From Tetrastigma voinierianum (lineage: Eukaryota > Streptophyta > Magnoliopsida > Vitales > Vitaceae), in the NCBI GenBank assembly GCA_016808115.1, contig JAEQBH010004569.1:229694-293693 (forward strand): a stretch of DNA of 64,000 nt, written 5' to 3'. Each line of letters opens with the position of its first letter. The stretch's first letter is position 1. Position numbers and translations under genes: made by a program. The notes beneath the pieces were generated by a model. That model did no database searches, was not told the origin of the DNA, and saw only the letters and a program-made list of their open reading frames with translations. Below are positions 36,572-50,177 of the stretch, piece by piece.

Positions 36572-37990
36572 CTATCCATAATGCACACTAGTCTCTCCTC
36601 GAAGGTCCCATCGGGTGTCGACCTCGATCTCTCCCCGATCCACTTCGTAATTTGGATCTAGAGTGTACCTCGGGCATGGAGACGTGAAATACCTCGTGGA
36701 CATTTTGACATCTTTGGCGGTAAAACCAGCAGAGTGCAGCCTGGTGCCTGCCACTCTCGAGTATCTCGGGGGCCCCGATATTTCGATGGCTTCGTAGCTT
36801 CTGGGAACTGTCCACTCATCTCTTAGGCATCACATGAGAAGGCGTGATCTCGACCTTGAACTCTAAGGGTCGGCGTCGCACATCGGCATGGCTGTAGGCT
36901 CACGGTAGGTGAGAAGGCAGCTATCGTATCAAACTCACCTTCGAGAGGTGTCTGTCGAATCGGGACCAGTGATGGAGCTCTCTCCACCTCGGTTCAACAT
37001 ATCGATGATCTGCGTGGCATACGTCTGATACCTCATATGGTGCCATCGTATACTCGCACGTGCTTCATTGTTGTAGGTGGTCCACTAGAGACGAAATGCT
37101 CTTCGGCTACCCTTATGATCCAGGACGCATGCTCGTAGCATGTCCTCTAACATACACAATATGGTCTCTCTGGTGACCATTTGTCTGTGGGTGGAAAGTT
37201 GTACTCTTGGTCAGTCGTGTGCCCATAGCCTTTTAGAAACTCTTCCAAAAGTCTTAAATAAACCTGGTCCCTATCAGACACTATGGATACTATGAAGTGC
37301 TCCATGTAGGCTGGAACTGATCTGAATATCTGTGTGAATCTCTCGATGTGAAGGTCATCAGCCACGGCTAGAAAATGTGTCGACCGTGGTAGGTCCATTT
37401 CACTATCTGCTATCATGTCCTTGTGAAGTGAAAATGAGTGGCCCAGTGGGTCGAGAGAAAATCCATCGTGGCGTGCTCACTTCCACTCATTACCTCGATG
37501 TTGAAGTAGCCTGTTGGCCGGTGCTCAGCCTTAACCTGGCGACACGTGAGACATCGTCGAGCAAAGTCCCCGCGTGTCTCTTAATCGCCTCCCGATATCT
37601 GCGACTAGAAGATCTGGTACATCTTAGTGCCACACGGATGCAATGAATCGAAACGATGAAACTCCACGAATCTCCTCTCTCAAATCGGTCAAGCTGAGAA
37701 CCCTTGCGATCCCTGCATCACAGAAGACTACCATGCAACGTGGACGGTCGACCCTCGTCTGTGTCTTTGACATGCCGGTCCTTGATGGACACTATCTCAG
37801 CGTCTTTGTCACGAGACTCGTGCTCTTGCTTTCAGCCGAGAGATGGTGTAGCTAAGTAAACTCCCCAAACGTACCCACTGAGCACAGCGTTGTCGAGTAG
37901 CCCCAGCGTCAGCGGTCTCGAGCATACACACGCCGCTCACAGGAAGGCTGTACTAGCCTTTGATGCTCAGTGACTTAGGCGAGTGCATCA
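36572..37990 (-). pseudogene. Gypsy E integrase remnant
   Basis: Minus-strand blocks include RSTHFLAVADDLHIERFTQI (about 37330-37390), VSIVSDRDQVYL around the second catalytic aspartate (about 37265-37300), an FPPTDKWSPERPY-like segment where chromoviruses have FHPQTDGQSER (about 37160-37200), then KLRSHRNIGAPEILES, VHEVFHVSMP and an EVDRGEIEVDT segment (36600-36800), the common C-terminal stretch in this group. Most of the family consensus can be followed but in constantly changing frames. Integrase would insert the element cDNA in nuclear chromatin. Confidence 0.8.
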
Positions 37991-39250
37991 GCCCTGCACA
38001 TTTGCCTTGCAGATGGTAATGCAAGTGAAGTCATAATCCTCTAGGAACTCCATCCATCTGCGTTGCCTCATATTGAAGTCATTTGCGTGAAAATATAGTC
38101 GGACTTTTGTGATGCGATGCGCTCGGGCTTCATCCATATAAATAGTGGCGCCAAATCTTCCAAGGCGAAGACTACGGCCTTGACTCCGTATCGTGTGTGT
38201 GGGTAGTGCGCTCATGATTCTTGATGTGGGAACCATAAGCTACTACTCTGGATGCATCAAAACATCGGTCAGGCCCTCGAAGCATCACAATACTGCTTGT
38301 GTACCCTGTCCTGATTCGGGACTATCAAGATAAGGCTACAGTAAGCCTCTTCTTGACTCTGGAATGCCTCCTCGCATCAGTCATCCGATAGAGCATAATT
38401 TCCTTAGGGTCAATCGTCATAAGGTCTGCACGCTGTCTCGAGAGAAATCCTCGATGAATCTGTAGTACCAATAATCTGAAGCTGTGTATCTCGAAGAGAT
38501 TGACTTTAGCCTCTCGACTCATCACGGCCTCCGACCTTCTGCGGGTCCGCGACACGCTGATCAAACACCCAGTGTCCCCGAGAAAATCTCACCTCAGTAA
38601 GCCAAAACTCGTACTTATTGAATTTGGCGTGCAGCTGATGGTCTCTCAGCAACTATAAAACGATCCTCAAGTGATATTCATGCTCCCACTCTGACTGGGA
38701 GTAGATCAAAATGTCATCGAGAAGGCTACGACAAAGTGATGCAGATAGGACGGAACACCACGTCTCACGTAGGGTCGTGAATCTTCTTGTGCGTTCGTCG
38801 ATCCGGGGCATCGATGGCTCGAAGTGCCCATGCTTGGCGTCCTAAATGTTGTCTTAGGGATGTCGTCTCCCCTAACCCTTAGGCGATGGTAACTGAGTCT
38901 GCGAAGTGCATCTTGGAAGTAGACTCGCTCCTCTGTGATTAAACAGTCATCGATCTTATTGATAGAGTGCCAATTCTTGATTGTAACCACTGTTATTTAT
39001 GCATGTCAATCTGATCGAAGGGTCTTGTCCTTCTTCTTTCTGAATAGAGCCCAGGGCTCCATGGTGAAGTGCTCGGTAATGAACCCCTTGTCCGGTAACT
39101 CTGCCAGTGGACTGCGGGATCTGCGATTGACTAGCGTCATCCTATGCGGAGTTATAGAAATGGGCGAAGTACCGGGGTGTAACTCGATACATAAGTCTAT
39201 AACCCTCTGCGAAGGCAATCCCGGTAGCTCATCCGGAAAAACATCCTCAT
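37991..39250 (-). pseudogene. Gypsy E reverse transcriptase and RNase H remnant
   Basis: Minus-strand blocks in order: IDLCIELHPGTSPIS, then ELPDKGFITEH and a WALFRKKKDKTLR segment (39006-39218); INKIDDCL..., YHRLRVRGDDIPKTTFRT and a HHFVVAFS segment leading to a DDILIYS-like end (38706-38990); the connection region (38325-38564); and NMRQRRWMEFLEDYDFT of RNase H followed by a CKANVQG segment (37988-38100). The catalytic FIDD motif itself is broken by a deletion. Order and spacing are those of gypsy pol. Confidence 0.8.
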
Positions 39251-39840
39251 ACTCATAGAGTACTAGAATGAATCTAAATCCGATCTACTTTGTCCTCCGG
39301 GAGTAAGGCTTGCTAGCCCCGACATGGTATCCCAGCCTTTGGACTTATACAGCACATGCGGGGCAAAATATCATCTTGTCCCCCTGAAATACAACACAGT
39401 GCGAATCCTGGCGTGTGGCGATAACCATCTACGCTCCTGATCGATGCGACTACGTAAGGCATCCCAGCCCGATCCATCCCCGGGGATGGCGTTGAACTCT
39501 AACGTGTCCGCGTGCCGGTCGCATTTGTGAGTAGATTAAAGATCTCACCGCTTTCGCGATGCGACATATCATCCCTATCCTGCCACTGTCCTGGGGAGAA
39601 CTCACATACAAAGGGTCCTCTAAGGCCTCGACCTCACAAGCCATTTCTTATCTGGCTGATCACGTGATAGAATGAATCTGGCCTTGCAGGAATCAAATCT
39701 TTACTCTTGCCGCAGTGAGATAGCAAAAAGCGTGCAATATGGCTGGTTGATCGTGACTCGGTAGGTGGTGTGATGGCGTAGACCATGAACTCTGATGTCA
39801 CACTTTGTGGGCTCTCATCCCTCTACCTCGTATAATCTAG
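39251..39840 (-). pseudogene. Gypsy E protease remnant
   Basis: Minus-strand reading gives EVEALEDPLYVSSP followed by a GRIGM..ICR segment (about 39570-39640), which resembles the middle of gypsy aspartic protease regions. The active-site aspartate block and the ILGMDW block cannot be read. Assignment rests on this segment and on position between gag and reverse transcriptase. Confidence 0.5.
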
Positions 39841-40900
39841 CCTCTGCGCTGTGCGGAAGGTGCCCCGTGTAGCTCCACGGGGCCCGAGCGGCTCCTCTGG
39901 CCTGTACCGGGCTATGGAGGAATATACTGTATCCTCTCCTGTCCTACCACTGACTGGGACTGCATTGTCCCAAAACCCTGGGATCCCTGTCTCTGGGGCA
40001 ATCCTCCTGATATGTATATGCGGAGTTCTTTGTGATGGTAGCACACCGTCTACAACTATTGCCTTTCGGTCAGTCACGACCGGATATTGTGACCCTAGAA
40101 CCCACGTGGCCCAAGAAAGCCCTGCCTTCTTTCCCCGAGCTAGAAGAAGAGTGACTCTCCTTCCTCTTGCTACTAACACGCGTCAGGTGCTCAGAGCGTC
40201 CCTCGATCTCTCTCTTGTAGTGGGGGTTATCGACCATGGGTCCATGTCTTATGGCGAGGGAAGTCTCTGACCACACTTGAATGAATGACTTTAGCTTATT
40301 CTCGAATCTCGACCTTAGCGGTCAGTAGCCACGTAGTCCTCCGACCAAAGCGGGCTAGCTCCGTGAATCCCCAGCCACATACTCCATCAACGTCATCGTC
40401 CCTACTTGACTCACAGGAACTCCGAGCCTTCACGTGGGCGGTGTCAGGAAAATCTTGCCCATGAGCGGCTCCTGGAACTGCATCCGTGTCATTGCCTCTA
40501 GATCTAGGGGTCTTAAATGATTCCACCATGCCAGAGCTCGCCTCTGGCCGGAATGCGGCTAGTGCGGTCTGAGTCGTATCGGAGCGATCTCCGCTAGCCT
40601 CAAACACTTTCTCGTCAGCGCCAGACGATGGTCTACCACCATGGGGATCTCTCCCTACTGAATGTCGGAGGATGATGTGCCTAAACATCACGGAGGTTTT
40701 CGGACCTCCACCAGCCTACTACGCAAGCATGCAGATAGCTATAAGCCACTTGATCCTCGGCCTTAACCAAAGGGATGCATTGGTGAATCTTGGTGGTGTG
40801 CGGTAGCACCTCGTGGGCGCCCTCTACGTGCCGCCTAGAGCTAGCCATCTACACATGGCCGAATGATAAGTTAAGTTTAATGCGGTATCTACAGGGTGTA
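39841..40900 (-). pseudogene. Gypsy E gag remnant
   Basis: Occupies the gag position. Serine-rich and charged pieces such as KRKESHSSSSSGKEGRA (about 40130-40200) fit the low-complexity region before the gag zinc knuckle, but no zinc knuckle or capsid core could be read confidently. Frames change every few dozen codons. Confidence 0.45.
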
Positions 40901-41947
<1,047 letters not shown>

Positions 41948-41959
41948 GCTCTGATACCA
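41948..41959 (-). other. Primer binding site of gypsy element E
   Basis: A perfect TGGTATCAGAGC on the minus strand, complementary to the initiator methionine tRNA, three bases from the end of the 5' LTR. Confidence 0.9.
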
Positions 41960-41962
41960 AGC

Positions 41963-43743
41963 TGTGACGCCCCAAATCCCGGGGTGTCTCTTTGATAACT
42001 CATCAACCTGCAGAATACTCGTGGATGTCGGGTAACGAGCACCATTCCACCAATCGAGCTGAGTCTCGCTTTCTGGCGGGGGGCTGCGAAATCTGACTGT
42101 CTCAATCACGCAGCGCTTTGTCCCACGATATATTACAAAGACCACAGGGTCCATATACAATTAAATGAGTAAAAATTGTCATGAGCGTATCAATACTCAC
42201 TAAAAATATCGACCAAGCCCCATATTACATGGTTGAGTTAGAAATCACTCTTAATACAAACATATATTAAGATTTAAAATTTTAATACATGTTGCTCTGA
42301 AAACATCAAGTACGATGATAAAAATGCATGAACACGACTTAGTGAGCGACATCCTCACTTGTACACTCACCATACGAAAATAGTGATCCTCGACAAGGTG
42401 AAGCGATACTGAATGGTGATAATTTTCTACATGGGTTACTCCCCATATAAGTACACATGTGGCGAGCAGTATTTCGAGCAAATACATGATCTGCCGATAA
42501 CCTGTCACCGTCCAGTATCTCGAGTCCTCATGACTCCTTTGTACCTAAGCCAATTGCGAGTAAAATCCACGAGTTTTCAAAACAAAAGCTTTTGTTCGAA
42601 GGCTTCTGAATTCGGTAAAATTTATTGGAATGACCCTCAGAGGCAAATACGTTGGTCTTCCCTCAAAAAGCGATTCATGAGCCACTCAGTGTGGTGTTGG
42701 ACAATCTCAAACACAATTCTCAGGAAAATCTTACATCGAAATTTAACATGACATTTTTCGTTTTTGTTTTTCTTTCATTTCGTGTCATGCGCTCCTCTAA
42801 TACTAAAGATTGCCTGATGCTGTATGGAATGCATTATGCCAATACGACAACTTCGTGCTAATATATAAAAAGCGTGTATATCTTTTAACGTAATTAAGCT
42901 CACGTAAATCGTATTTATTCAATTTCGCGATAATAGCACCAAAAATTAGCTCATGGGCTAATTAAAAATCAAGTAATTCATTTTGAATCACCCAGAAACA
43001 CCTGAAATCACACAACACATAACATGAGCAATTGAAACCCTCGGGTTAGCCTTTACATTCACGACAACATAATTAGGAGTTTTGGCAGCTCCGGTTCGAG
43101 GATTTTGGGGCTGGAGTAACGCACGACCTTCAGACCTCGACAAATCACGTCAGCTGAAGTAGCTCTTAGCAGAAGAATGGCCAAAGTAGGAAAATATCTC
43201 TGCCTCTTGGGTTAGTCGAACTCCACAAATCGGTGCTGCATAGGCTCATAGCGTGAATCATTTCAACCTTTGCTTTCGTCGAGAAGCCAAATGGTCGAGC
43301 AATGAAATCTAGAGAAGTCCTCTTTCTCTCTAAAATTTCAAATCACTTCTGCAGTTTTGTTTCAATGAAGAAAATTATTCATTTTATCTATAATCATTTA
43401 ACTTTCAATAATTCATCCATGTCCCTTTAAGTTTTGGATTTTGACACTTGGCTTAATCTAAACCATTCGTCTTATCATCTACATTAATTATGTCTGGCAA
43501 TGTGTCGAGTACGTATAATAGGTGGCTTTTGTCATCAGCGTATCTCTCATGTGGATTTCTGTGACGCTGATGCATCGAAAAATATGGGTCAGTATCTCCC
43601 GAGGGTCGTGGTAGATTTGCAGATTCCCGCTGAAGGGCGATTCAGTGAAATCGGATTAAGGTAAGTAGGATTTAGAAAAATTTCGGGTTTTGATCGAAGT
43701 GCAGTTTCTGCTTTTTTAGAAAATTCGAATTTTTAGAGTTTTT
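41963..43743 (-). repeat. 5' LTR of gypsy element E
   Basis: On the plus strand it starts TGTGACGCCCCAAATCCCGG, and it ends near TTTTTAGAGTTTTT. About 1.78 kb. It matches 34484-36313 throughout. The right border is inferred from the homology end. Confidence 0.85.
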
Positions 43744-43746
43744 CTG

Positions 43747-44000
43747 ATTGTTATAAATGATAGTTTTCAAGCGAATGTGTTGTCTCACATGGAAAAAAAA
43801 CTCTGAGAGTCTTTATTGAGTTTATATCTTTTAAAAAGTAAATTATAGGCTATACATGTAAAGAAAGAAAGGAGTTCATGTGTGCATAAGAAATGAGCCG
43901 AAAGCTCGATTTCAGTGCAAATCGATGCCTCCTCCTTCCCAAAAAAAAAAAAAAAACCTGGGACACGCAAGAAAATACAAAAAATAATTAAAAATATTTT
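43747..44000 (+). repeat. Probable displaced 3' LTR start of copia C
   Basis: Just beyond gypsy element E the sequence reads TGTTATAAATGATAG, close to the TGTTGGAAAT-type start of many plant copia LTRs, and continues with a GTGTTGTCTCACATGG segment and a GATGCCTCCTCC segment. With the polypurine tract at 34469-34483 this would rebuild the copia C 3' end if element E were removed. The far end of this LTR is not defined. Confidence 0.5.
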
Positions 44001-46021
44001 ATTTATTATCGTAAGCATAAAAATACAAAACAATTTTGTTATTGTGTGGCTTTTTTCATTTTAAATAAGCTAGAAAATTATTCTCACAGGAACAATGTCA
44101 GAGTGTTAACATCTTTCTAGTAGTTTTTAAAGATTTTATTCTATTTTTTTTTTATATCCGATTAATTTAAATAATCGTTCAAAAGATTTGTGTTCAATGT
44201 ATCATGAATTCATGAATCTGTGCATGATAAACCCGACAGATCATCAAGCCTTGTAATTTAAATAATTACATCTACGTGTTGTGATCATGGGAGAATTGAT
44301 TTATTAGTTTTTTTTTAGACTATGGTAAAGCACCACAAGTCGTCCATTATAAAAATAATAATAAATTAATTAATTCAATTTTTTAGAAGTTATTATTATA
44401 ATGCCCGTGACAGGGAGGGTCCACGTGGATGGGTGTTGGCAATGCTCTTTTTTAAAAAAATAAAGGAGGAATAACAATGATTACGATTAAGCTATAATAT
44501 TGTTTAGATTATTATTATTACTTTTTTTTTGAAAAGGTTATTAATGTGTATTATTATTTTGTTATGACATTATGAAAATTGTAGGCTAATCCTCAAAGTT
44601 TATAATACATAATGTTTTTCCTTTTCCCTACTATTTCCCCAAAAATTCATAAAGTTAGTAATTTTATTTATTAATTCTATGTTATCACCCAGGGCTTATG
44701 CTCCAAATAGTAAAAATATGAGAGAGAGAACACGATTAAATTATTATAAGAATATAATACTATAAATTTATAATATAATATGTAAAAATGAATAAAAGAT
44801 CATGTGTTACCTGGTTTTGGTAAGAAAGAGAAAAATATTAAGGGTTTTTTAAAAGTTTATTTTATAGTTGATTTTATTATTGTAACCAACTCAAATTTAG
44901 ATGAAGAAGATAAAAATATAAGTGAAATGAATTTAAGATCATATATAAATAGATTATTGATTTTAAGTTTAGGTTTTATTTTTTACTAAAAAAATTGAAG
45001 GTGAGTAAAGTAATTTTAGGCCTATTTGAAAACGGTTTTGAATATGGTTTTTTGTTCACTAAAACAAAAGGTCAAGAAATACCTTTAATAAAACAATGTT
45101 ATTTTTTGTTAAGAATGGATAATATGATATTTAAATAATTTTTTTTTTATTATTTTCAACTATTTTAATTTATAAACATATAATTGAATTTAAATTTTAC
45201 TTGTGTTTCTGAATAAATAAAATTTTATTCCATAAAAAAAGTATAATATTTATCAATAAATTATATTTTTTTTTAAGTCTTAATTTACATAATTTATTAC
45301 CTTGAAACTATAATATATTTAAAAAAAAAACAACTATAAAAAAGCCTTGAGACATGGCTCAAAGGGATGGGAAGGGCTATGGGAGATCTAATCTTGTAAA
45401 AACATGTTACCACATTGTCATATATAGAATAAATAAATGTAAAAATAATAATAATAACCATAAAAAATTAAAATTTGAAAAAAAAAAAAAAGGCAATAAT
45501 TGGAGCCAAACTATTGGCGCCGTTTCCAATTACCATGCCTGCCCACAGGAAGGAGGGTTTTGATCGTACATTCAATTTGGGCCCATATGGACCAAAAATT
45601 CAAAACACTTTTCCCAAAAGCTAAAAAAATAACAAAAAATAAAAATAAAAAATAGAAAGAAAGAAATTTTATTAAAAATTAAATTTATCTACACTTGTGA
45701 AAACTACGGCTGCAAAGAATGGATAATGTTTGGCATTGAGACCATAGTTTCTGACTTTCTTCATCGAACACTTCCTTTCTATCACGTGGAGGGTGTCCTA
45801 CTCTTTAACCATTTATATTCTATTGAGGCGTTGGATGAACTATGAAAGCCAATGCATGTTTAAAATGGAAATTAAATGGACATATTCGAAGATATCCATA
45901 TTTGGTCGGCTCGTATAGTGCCACGTGTCACTGGTAAAGCGTGCTCCTGATAATTGTCTTATTGTGTTAGAGTTGGAAAGGCTTTTAAGATCAGGATCAT
46001 ACAAAGTATATTACCATTAAC

Positions 46022-46100
46022 TTATTTGGAAGCATTGTGGTTTAGTGGTAATGGGTGGAATCTTCAATTGGGAAGGGGGCAGCCATTTTTGATAATTGCC
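46022..46100 (+). repeat. SINE-like fragment
   Basis: Carries GTGGTTTAGTGGTAATGGGTGG (46036-46057), a good match to a tRNA-type RNA polymerase III A box with its surroundings. The B box is not recognisable, so it is at most a truncated SINE. Confidence 0.35.
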
Positions 46101-46271
46101 ATTATTGTATTAGAATTTTGACGATTCTTAATCACGTGGATAGTTCAACGTATTTATTGATAATCTTAACATGTGGATTATTCAAATTATATTAGTAATT
46201 CGTTATTTAGTGGTAGAGCTAAGAAATGGCTTCAAAGGAGCAACCGTTAGGTATTTACTTTTAACGATATC

Positions 46272-46386
46272 AAAAGTATTAGAGTTTAGTGGAAATGGGT
46301 GAAACTATGTTTACAATGTGGTCAAGGGTTCGATTCCTCTTTGCTAAGATCCTTTCTTAAAAAAATGAAAATATAACATTGAAGGG
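46272..46386 (+). repeat. SINE-like element with A and B boxes
   Basis: AGTTTAGTGGAAATGGGTG (46283-46301) resembles an RNA polymerase III A box. GGGTTCGATTCC (46326-46337) is an excellent B box about 35 bases downstream, and a run of seven A follows at 46379. This is the head of a tRNA-derived SINE. It cannot fold as a tRNA. Target duplications were not found. Confidence 0.5.
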
Positions 46387-46683
46387 CATATGCCCCTTTA
46401 GGAATACATTGGCTCTGCCCTTACTTATATTTAGATTAAGTTCGAAATAGAACTAATCCTCTAAAGGTTTAAAGTGAGAAGATTGATATGAGATCCAATA
46501 TAAATGCAACTCTCTATTCATTTACAAGATTTGGCCTCTAAAAATACCATATTTTAAGTCATGAGGGGCATTTGTAGTGCTAATTGAGACACCCTACATA
46601 AAGAAAGAAAGTCTTGAAATCTATATCATATACTTCTGTGTTCCATAAGCATTCATAGATATTTCTTATCATGGTAAATTCTG

Positions 46684-46750
46684 AGGGGTAGTTTAATTGG
46701 TCTAAGGCTTTAGGGTTTACTCCAATGGTCATCAATTCAAATTCCTTCAA
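46684..46750 (+). repeat. tRNA-like SINE fragment
   Basis: GTAGTTTAATTGGTCTAAGG (46688-46707) and ATCAATTCAAATTCC (46731-46745) have the look and spacing of decayed A and B boxes. It lacks acceptor-stem pairing, so it is not a functional tRNA. Confidence 0.35.
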
Positions 46751-47061
46751 GGTCACTGAAAGTTTGTCCAATTGTTAACTTTAAGATCTATGAAATTAAT
46801 CGAGATGTATGTAAACTAGCTCAAATATCAACTTTATAAAAAAAAAAAAATCCTATTATAATTCAAACCCATCCAAGTTCTATGTGTTATACCTATATCC
46901 AATATCTATGGAGATTAGACCTTAATTTACACGAAAAATAGTAGACCAAGTGGTAATGGATGATGTAATAATGGGTCAACGTTGGACTTTAGTCCACTTT
47001 TTCTTGAATGTGTATGCATCGATGTTGCAGTTTTTCATCAATTCACTTAACTTAGAAGAAA

Positions 47062-47103
<42 letters not shown>

Positions 47104-47818
47104 TGAATGTTAAGTTAACTTGCACGGTTATTATATATCGATTAATCTTTATGAATGAAGTTAATAGTCATGTAAAATTTGTGATGGGCCAAAAATAATT
47201 CTATACAATTTAAATATTTGATCATCATTTATATATTTGAAAGTGCAAGTTTTTCACCATGCTAATCCTATTCCAAATATATGATGATAGATATTTTAAA
47301 TATTTGATGATAGATATTATATTAAAATAGTATAATGCATTTTTGTGATTTTAAAATATGTTTATACATTTAGTTTCCACGATGAGTGATGGATAAATTG
47401 GAGATACGTCATCATTAAGATTTGATTATAATTTTGTGTTAGATCATATTGAACTAATAAGTTCATTTTGATGAGGAATGTTTGGTTTTAGAAATTAATT
47501 GAGAAAGTCATTTGGATAATAACCTTCATTTATATTTTAGTTCGAAGTTGGATTTGGGAGATTATAAATATTGTTATATTCTGAACAACTTTATTTGAGA
47601 TTTGTATTTGAGTTTTTGAGATTTAGAAATATTTTTTTTATCGGCATGAAATTTTGAATTTGAAGAATTGATGAATTTAGAAAGTTACGCAATTACTCTG
47701 AACAGGTGTTTGGTAATTTGATAAAATCCAATTACAAAGAAAGGTTTATGTTTTTTGCATTTCAAGCCTTCAGGGTATGAATTGACAGTCATGCCCTTAT
47801 GACGAATTTCGGAATGTG

Positions 47819-48700
47819 ACAGTGAAACTCACACTCTCTCTCATCTCATAACGACGTGGCACTATGAGACCCACTTCCTCTTTTCTATCTTTTCTCTCTC
47901 TCCTTGTGCAAACCTCCATCATAACCATCTTGACCTAACCCAAGCAAAACACACCCAGCATCAACAAGCCCCACCATTTAAAAAATATATATATTTTTTA
48001 TTTTTTAAAACCTACTAAATAAAAATTCAACATTTATTTTTTAAATATAAATAAATTATTTTTAAAATATATTCAATTATAAGTAATAAAATTAAAATAA
48101 ATCGAATTTAGACTCCGTGAAAGCAAATGGAATTTATATATAGATATTTTTAAACATGTAATTTTTTTATCAATTTACTTATTTATTAAAATATTATTAA
48201 TTTATTATTTCATATAAGGATGATAAACGAGTGAAATAGGTTTAAAGAAATATATAAAAATAATTTATTAAATTTAAATGTATTTGTTAGTTTTTCCCTT
48301 TTTTATTTTCTTTTATTTATATTTAAAATTAAATAAATACAAAAATAAAAATAAATTTATTTATATTTAAACTTTTGAATTTTAAAATATATATATTTAT
48401 GTATTATTTTATTTATATTTAAAAATAAATTTTAAATTTTTATTTAATAGATTTTAAATTAAAATAAATTTCTTTTTTTAAATGGTGAGGCTTGACCAGG
48501 CTGCTTGCTAGGTTCTGGATGTGGAGTGCGAGGGGCGGGGGAAATTTGGAGTTAGAGGGTTGGGTCGGGAGTGGTTCCAAAGGGGTTAATGATGAGGAGA
48601 GAAAGGAGATGAGAGAAGAGGAGAGAGAAGAGATAGTAAAGAAAGTGAGTCTCGTAGTGCCACATCATCTTGAGAGGAGACTATGTGTGGATCCCACAAT
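47819..48700. mobile_element. Long inverted-repeat element (MITE or foldback type)
   Basis: The left arm (about 47826-47990) and right arm (about 48472-48690) are reverse complements with mismatches. Matching blocks, read on the plus strand at the right and in reverse at the left, include AAATGGTGRGGCTTG, GAGAGAARAGATAG, AAGTGRGTCTCRTAGTGCCAC and a GAGATGAGAG-like block. The arms enclose about 480 bases of very AT-rich DNA without coding potential. Similarity is roughly 75-80% by eye over parts of the arms. No transposase is present and no target duplication is clear. Confidence 0.55.
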
Positions 48701-48985
48701 ACCATGTCAGCACTTAATGGAGCTAATAGTGATCATTAGCTAACGTGACAAAATCAGTTATGTGTGGGACCAATTAGAGCTACGGATGCAAACGTCGAAG
48801 ATTGATTCGGCTAAAAAAAACAGAGGGAGTTAGTTGCACTTTTGTGAAACCCCAAGGGTATTTTTAGACCTTTTCCTGATCAAACTTTGATACTATGTTA
48901 AACGACCAACTTTCCTAAAAACTCAAACTTGTAGAGGTATTCTATTTATTGGTGAGAGTTTGGTTTTTAAATATTAAAAATTAAC
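48701..48985. other. Short spacer before copia D
   Basis: No gene. Contains a CAAGGGTATTTTTAGACC passage (48850-48872) that loosely resembles a passage left of the inverted-repeat element (47765-47790). Confidence 0.3.
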
Positions 48986-49295
48986 ATATTGTCGTAAATG
49001 TTGATGAATGAATCACCACCTCATCAATGATGAGTAATGAACCTTTCATTAAGTGAAGAACTTTTCATTAAGGTTCATGAACCTCCATTAATTCGTCTTG
49101 TCTTAATGATGAGTAATGGAAGCCTTGTACATAAAACCTAAAAAAGGACTATCTTGCTCCTTTGAAAAGCATCTCTCGAGATTTATCTCTTTCTCTCCCC
49201 CTCTAATTCTCTAATTCTCTCTCTCTTTCTTGCTATGCATATAAAGAGAATAATATAATTCTCTAAAATTTGCATTTTATAATAATTTCACAATA
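48986..49295 (+). repeat. 5' LTR of copia D
   Basis: Shares with the 3' LTR the blocks CACCACCTCATCAATRATGAG, TTTTCATTAAGGTTCATGAA (the start), GATGAGTARTGGAAGCCTTG, TCTCTTTCTCT and TTATGCATATAAAGAGAATA-like sequence. About 310 bp. The first base pair has decayed from TG to TA. Confidence 0.8.
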
Positions 49296-49776
49296 CATTT
49301 TCAGCACGAGTTTATTCTGAGGATAATTCACTAACCCTAGTTTGAAGTTATTTCGATTTTGCATATCTACAATTATATTTGGTCATCGTTGATACCATGA
49401 ATTCCAATTGCTCTAAAATTGAGAAGTCCTGGTATATTATATACCCATCTCATTTAACATATGTTGGTTTGGTAATTTGCATGTGTTCAATCATTATAAC
49501 ATGAAAGCATTCACTTATTACATCCTACTTGAGTTATGTGTCATTTATGATATAATAGATGTCATGACATATTTTACATTCATGATGGTATGTGTTCTTT
49601 GTATTGTATGGTATATGTATGTGCACATATATAACATTTATTTTGTGTATATTAATATTGATTTTATTATATATTGTCAAAAGCTACAAGATATTTGATT
49701 TTGATTATAAGTCAAAATCTATATTGACATTTATTGTAGTTGATTTTAATTTTTTGTTTCTTATAACATAAGTTCG

Positions 49777-50170
49777 TTGACAATATCAAATTTCACAAAA
49801 CTCGAATTTATGACATTTGACATTTCCGAAAGGAATTATATACTTTGGATCCATGATGCTAAATAATTTATTAACTTTTTGATGAAACGATTCCTAAAGT
49901 GAATCAATATCATCCAAAACTTATGGACATGGATAAGAATCAATCATGTTTGCAATCATGAAAGAAATTTCCAATATCATATTGATGATCTCTCAAATCC
50001 TTGGAGAAATGAAAAGTCTCACCAGTATAAGTGGATTAATATTGAGGTAAAATGGGAAGTAATATGAGATAAACCTTCCAAGAACTATGAGAATAATTAT
50101 CATAGATGTTGTATGAAAGGGCATTGGTCATGTACCTGCCGTACGCCTAAACATTTGATCGACCTTTACC
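49777..50170 (+). pseudogene. Copia D gag remnant, internally deleted
   Basis: The N-terminal segment NFTKLEFMTFDISERNYILW (about 49785-49850) matches the start of gag in one plant copia group. The usual start codon seems changed to TTG at 49777. Instead of several hundred codons, the zinc-knuckle end already appears at about 50095-50165 (RCCMKGHWSCTC then RTPKHLIDLYQ), with the first cysteine replaced by histidine or shifted. Most of the capsid core is therefore missing. Confidence 0.65.
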
Positions 50171-50177
50171 AAACATA

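Larger units (their letters stand above)
44001..47818. other. AT-rich intergenic region
   Basis: Mostly low-complexity A/T-rich DNA with poly-A and poly-T runs and no retrotransposon proteins. Open stretches are short and unlike any known protein. It contains three SINE-like pieces, listed separately, and a TA run at 47063-47095. GC-richer patches at 45530-45600 and 45780-45960 show nothing recognisable. Confidence 0.5.

Noticed and set aside
39851..40270. 139-codon plus-strand frame, with 41089-41511 (140 codons)
   Set aside because: Both are antisense to the gypsy E gag and leader in CpG-rich sequence, and have no family resemblance.
46684..46750. Possible tRNA gene
   Set aside because: A and B box-like words are present but the acceptor and anticodon stems do not pair; better explained as a SINE fragment.
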